Assembly: GCF_018812025.1 (NCBI RefSeq)
Contig: NC_063057.1
Location: 17,851,638-17,915,637 of the forward strand
Direction of reading: 5' to 3'
DNA: 64,000 nucleotides
Source: Megalobrama amblycephala
Lineage: Eukaryota > Chordata > Actinopteri > Cypriniformes > Xenocyprididae
Part shown: positions 61,986 to 64,000 of the stretch, piece by piece
Position numbering within the stretch: the stretch's first letter is position 1
Layout: the number at the start of each line of letters is the position of its first letter
Notes under the pieces: generated by a model
The model's input: the letters and a program-made list of their open reading frames with translations, nothing else
Told to the model about the DNA's origin: nothing
Databases searched by the model: none
Program-made: the position numbers and the translations under genes

Positions 61986-62650
61986 AAGGATTAGTACACC
62001 CAAAAATAAAAAATTCTGTCATTAATTACACCTGTAAGACCTTCGTTCATCTTCGGTACACAAATTAACATATTTTTTTGATGAAATCTGATGGCTCAGT
62101 GAGGCCTCTATTGAGAGCAAAGCCACCGAACCTATCAAGATCCATAAAGGTACTAAAAACATATTTAAAACAGTTCTTGTGAATACATTGGTTCTACCTT
62201 AATATTATAAAGTTATGAGAATAATTTTTGTCCGCAATATCTAGTGATGGCCGATTTCCAAACACTGCTTCATGAAGCTTTGAAGCTTTACAAAAATCTT
62301 TTGTTTCGAATCAGTTGTTCGGTGTGCCAAAGTCACGTGATTTCAGCAGTTTGATACGCGATCGGAATCACTGATTCAAAACAAAAGATTCGTTAAGCTT
62401 CAAAGCAGTGTTTTGAAATCGGCCATCACTAGATATTGTTGAAAAGTCGTTATTTTGGGTTTTTTTGGCACACAAAAAGTATTCTCGTCGCTTTATAATA
62501 TTAAGAGAGAACCACTGAACTCACATGAACTGTTTCTGGATCTTGAGAGCTTCGGTGACATTGCTGGCAATAGAGGCCTCACTGAGCCATCGGATTTCAT
62601 AAAAAAAAGTCACAATTGGGTATTACTGATGCATTTTATATTGTAGAATA
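61984..62650. mobile_element. MITE-like host interrupted by a palindromic MITE
   Basis: Starts TTAAAGGATTAGTACACCCA and is interrupted at 62235. Its right border is uncertain. A related fragment begins at 63643 (AAAGGGTTAGTTCAACC) and runs toward the window end. Confidence 0.45.
62235..62438. mobile_element. 204-bp palindromic MITE
   Basis: CAATATCTAGTGATGGCCG at the left is exactly inverted at the right end. The inner part is also imperfectly inverted (GCTTTGAAGCTTTACAAA against GTTAAGCTTCAAAGC). Confidence 0.75.
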
Positions 62651-64000
62651 AAACATGAAAATATCTTGAGCTTGTGTTCATCGCAGACCTTATTTCAAGC
62701 ATTTAAGATGTGGAGCGAAATGGCACAGAGTTTATACAAATCAGTTTAAATAGTGAGGGATCTGTATAAACAAATCTTTATGGCATGTTCATGTATTCCT
62801 GGTTGGCCTATGCGTGCTTCACACACCAGACAATGAGAGAAATTGTGTTAAAATGATAACTGCACACCAGTAGCCATATAGAGGTATGCTGCCATAGGCT
62901 AACTGATGGGACTGAAAAAACAAACAATTATTTAAGAATGGAAATGGTGAACATCCTCTTGATGGTGAACACAGACACCTCTGCTGTCTATATGTGCTTT
63001 AGGAAATACCATCAATCAATCATTCTCTGACTATAAGTAACCAGCACCTTAAGAAACTATCATGGCAACGTGACCATGCCATGGATGAATTAAACAGGAG
63101 AACAGCACAGCCTTGTGGTTCCACACAATTTAACACCTGGATTGAATGTGTATCCACTCACAGACATATCAAATAATTCAAGCTTCAAAATTATTCAAAG
63201 TTCCTGTAAAATATTATTTATAGTTTAATTGAAGTTTGTTTATTTTGGAAGAGTTCTTCATAATTAACTGATCACGGGTTAACATTTTTTTTTTGTTTTT
63301 TTTAAATAATTGACATATAATAATAAGGAAACGTGTAAAATGTATCCTTCAGTTTGTCAGAAAGTATTGAAAACTTTGCAACCATCCATTTGGATGCACT
63401 AAACAGGAGAACAGCGCAACCTTGTGGTGCTACATAAGACCTTCTAGATTGATTGTCACAGATCAAATTATTCAAATTTCTGATAAAATATTATTGCTGT
63501 CTAACTATTTATAGTTTCATTTAATATGCATAATTTAGCTTATCTGAATCGTTATTTTGGTTTATTTTTGTTTAAATTTACTTTTAAGCAAGGTAGAATT
63601 ATTAGGCTACTTTAATTTACTTCATTTGTTAAATTTTCTTAAAGGGTTAGTTCAACCAAAAATGAAAATTCTGTCATTAATTACTCACCCTCATGTCATT
63701 CCAAACCCGTAAAACTTTAATTCATCTTCGGAACAAGTTATTTTTAATGAAATCTGAGTGATTTCTGTCTCACTCAACTACCACTTTGACACTGCAAAAA
63801 GTTCATAAAGAAATCATAAAACTAATCCATATCAATTGTTTAGTCCAAATTTTCTGAAGATACAAGATAGCTAGGATTGCTGATCAATGCTTATATGTGA
63901 ATAAAAGCTTAAATTCAATCTGTTCATCATATAAAGTGATAGTGTCTCTTCGGAAAATTTAGACTAAACCATATTATGGATAAGTTTCACGGTTTCTTTA
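62650..64000. other. Intergenic to the window end
   Basis: No gene recognised. Two similar short stretches (GAGAACAGCACAGCCTTGTG near 63100 and GAGAACAGCGCAACCTTGTG near 63406) suggest a local repeat. A MITE fragment starts at 63643. Confidence 0.4.

Overview
The window looks like nuclear DNA of a teleost fish, most likely a cyprinid (carp, goldfish or zebrafish relative). The genes are split by GT-AG introns and encode Ig-superfamily receptors and fish-egg-lectin proteins. The intergenic DNA is AT-rich and crowded with short inverted-repeat transposons of types common in cyprinids. I see no bacterial features, no rRNA or tRNA genes and no CRISPR array. All six supported protein genes lie on the + strand.

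Region 1 (1-42.1 kb) holds four tandem siglec/CD22/MAG-like receptor genes, A to D. Gene A (1-2615) lacks its 5' end; gene B is 6884-10904, C is 20119-23689 and D is 38642-42070. Each complete gene has a signal exon, a V-set exon with the siglec-type cysteines and the F-strand arginine that contacts sialic acid in known siglecs, two further Ig exons, a transmembrane exon and cytoplasmic exons with tyrosine motifs. The ectodomains are very similar, but the tails have diverged: A and C carry a strict ITIM and a YxN motif, D carries a YxxM motif and has lost the strict ITIM, and B ends in a different short tail. A two-gene module (A+B) appears to be duplicated as C+D. Decayed tail exons of further paralogs lie just upstream of B and D.

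Region 2 is the transposon load between these genes. It includes a 3.1-kb inverted repeat (12201-15293) with a 25/21-bp minisatellite in each arm, and two elements (24723-27217 and 27471-35162) that share GGTCCGTGTA ends and 6-bp target duplications. Three nearly identical 1.69-kb units sit head to tail inside the left end of the second of these elements.

Region 3 (42.1-64 kb) holds MITEs, hAT-like elements with 8-bp target duplications (including a three-level nest at 53.6-55.2 kb) and two fish-egg-lectin-like genes (51043-52243 and 59330-60746). The two have matching TATA boxes, exon structure and eight conserved cysteines. The window therefore combines membrane lectin-type receptors with secreted tectonin-type lectins, which suggests an immune or glycan-recognition neighbourhood. 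That functional reading is inference.
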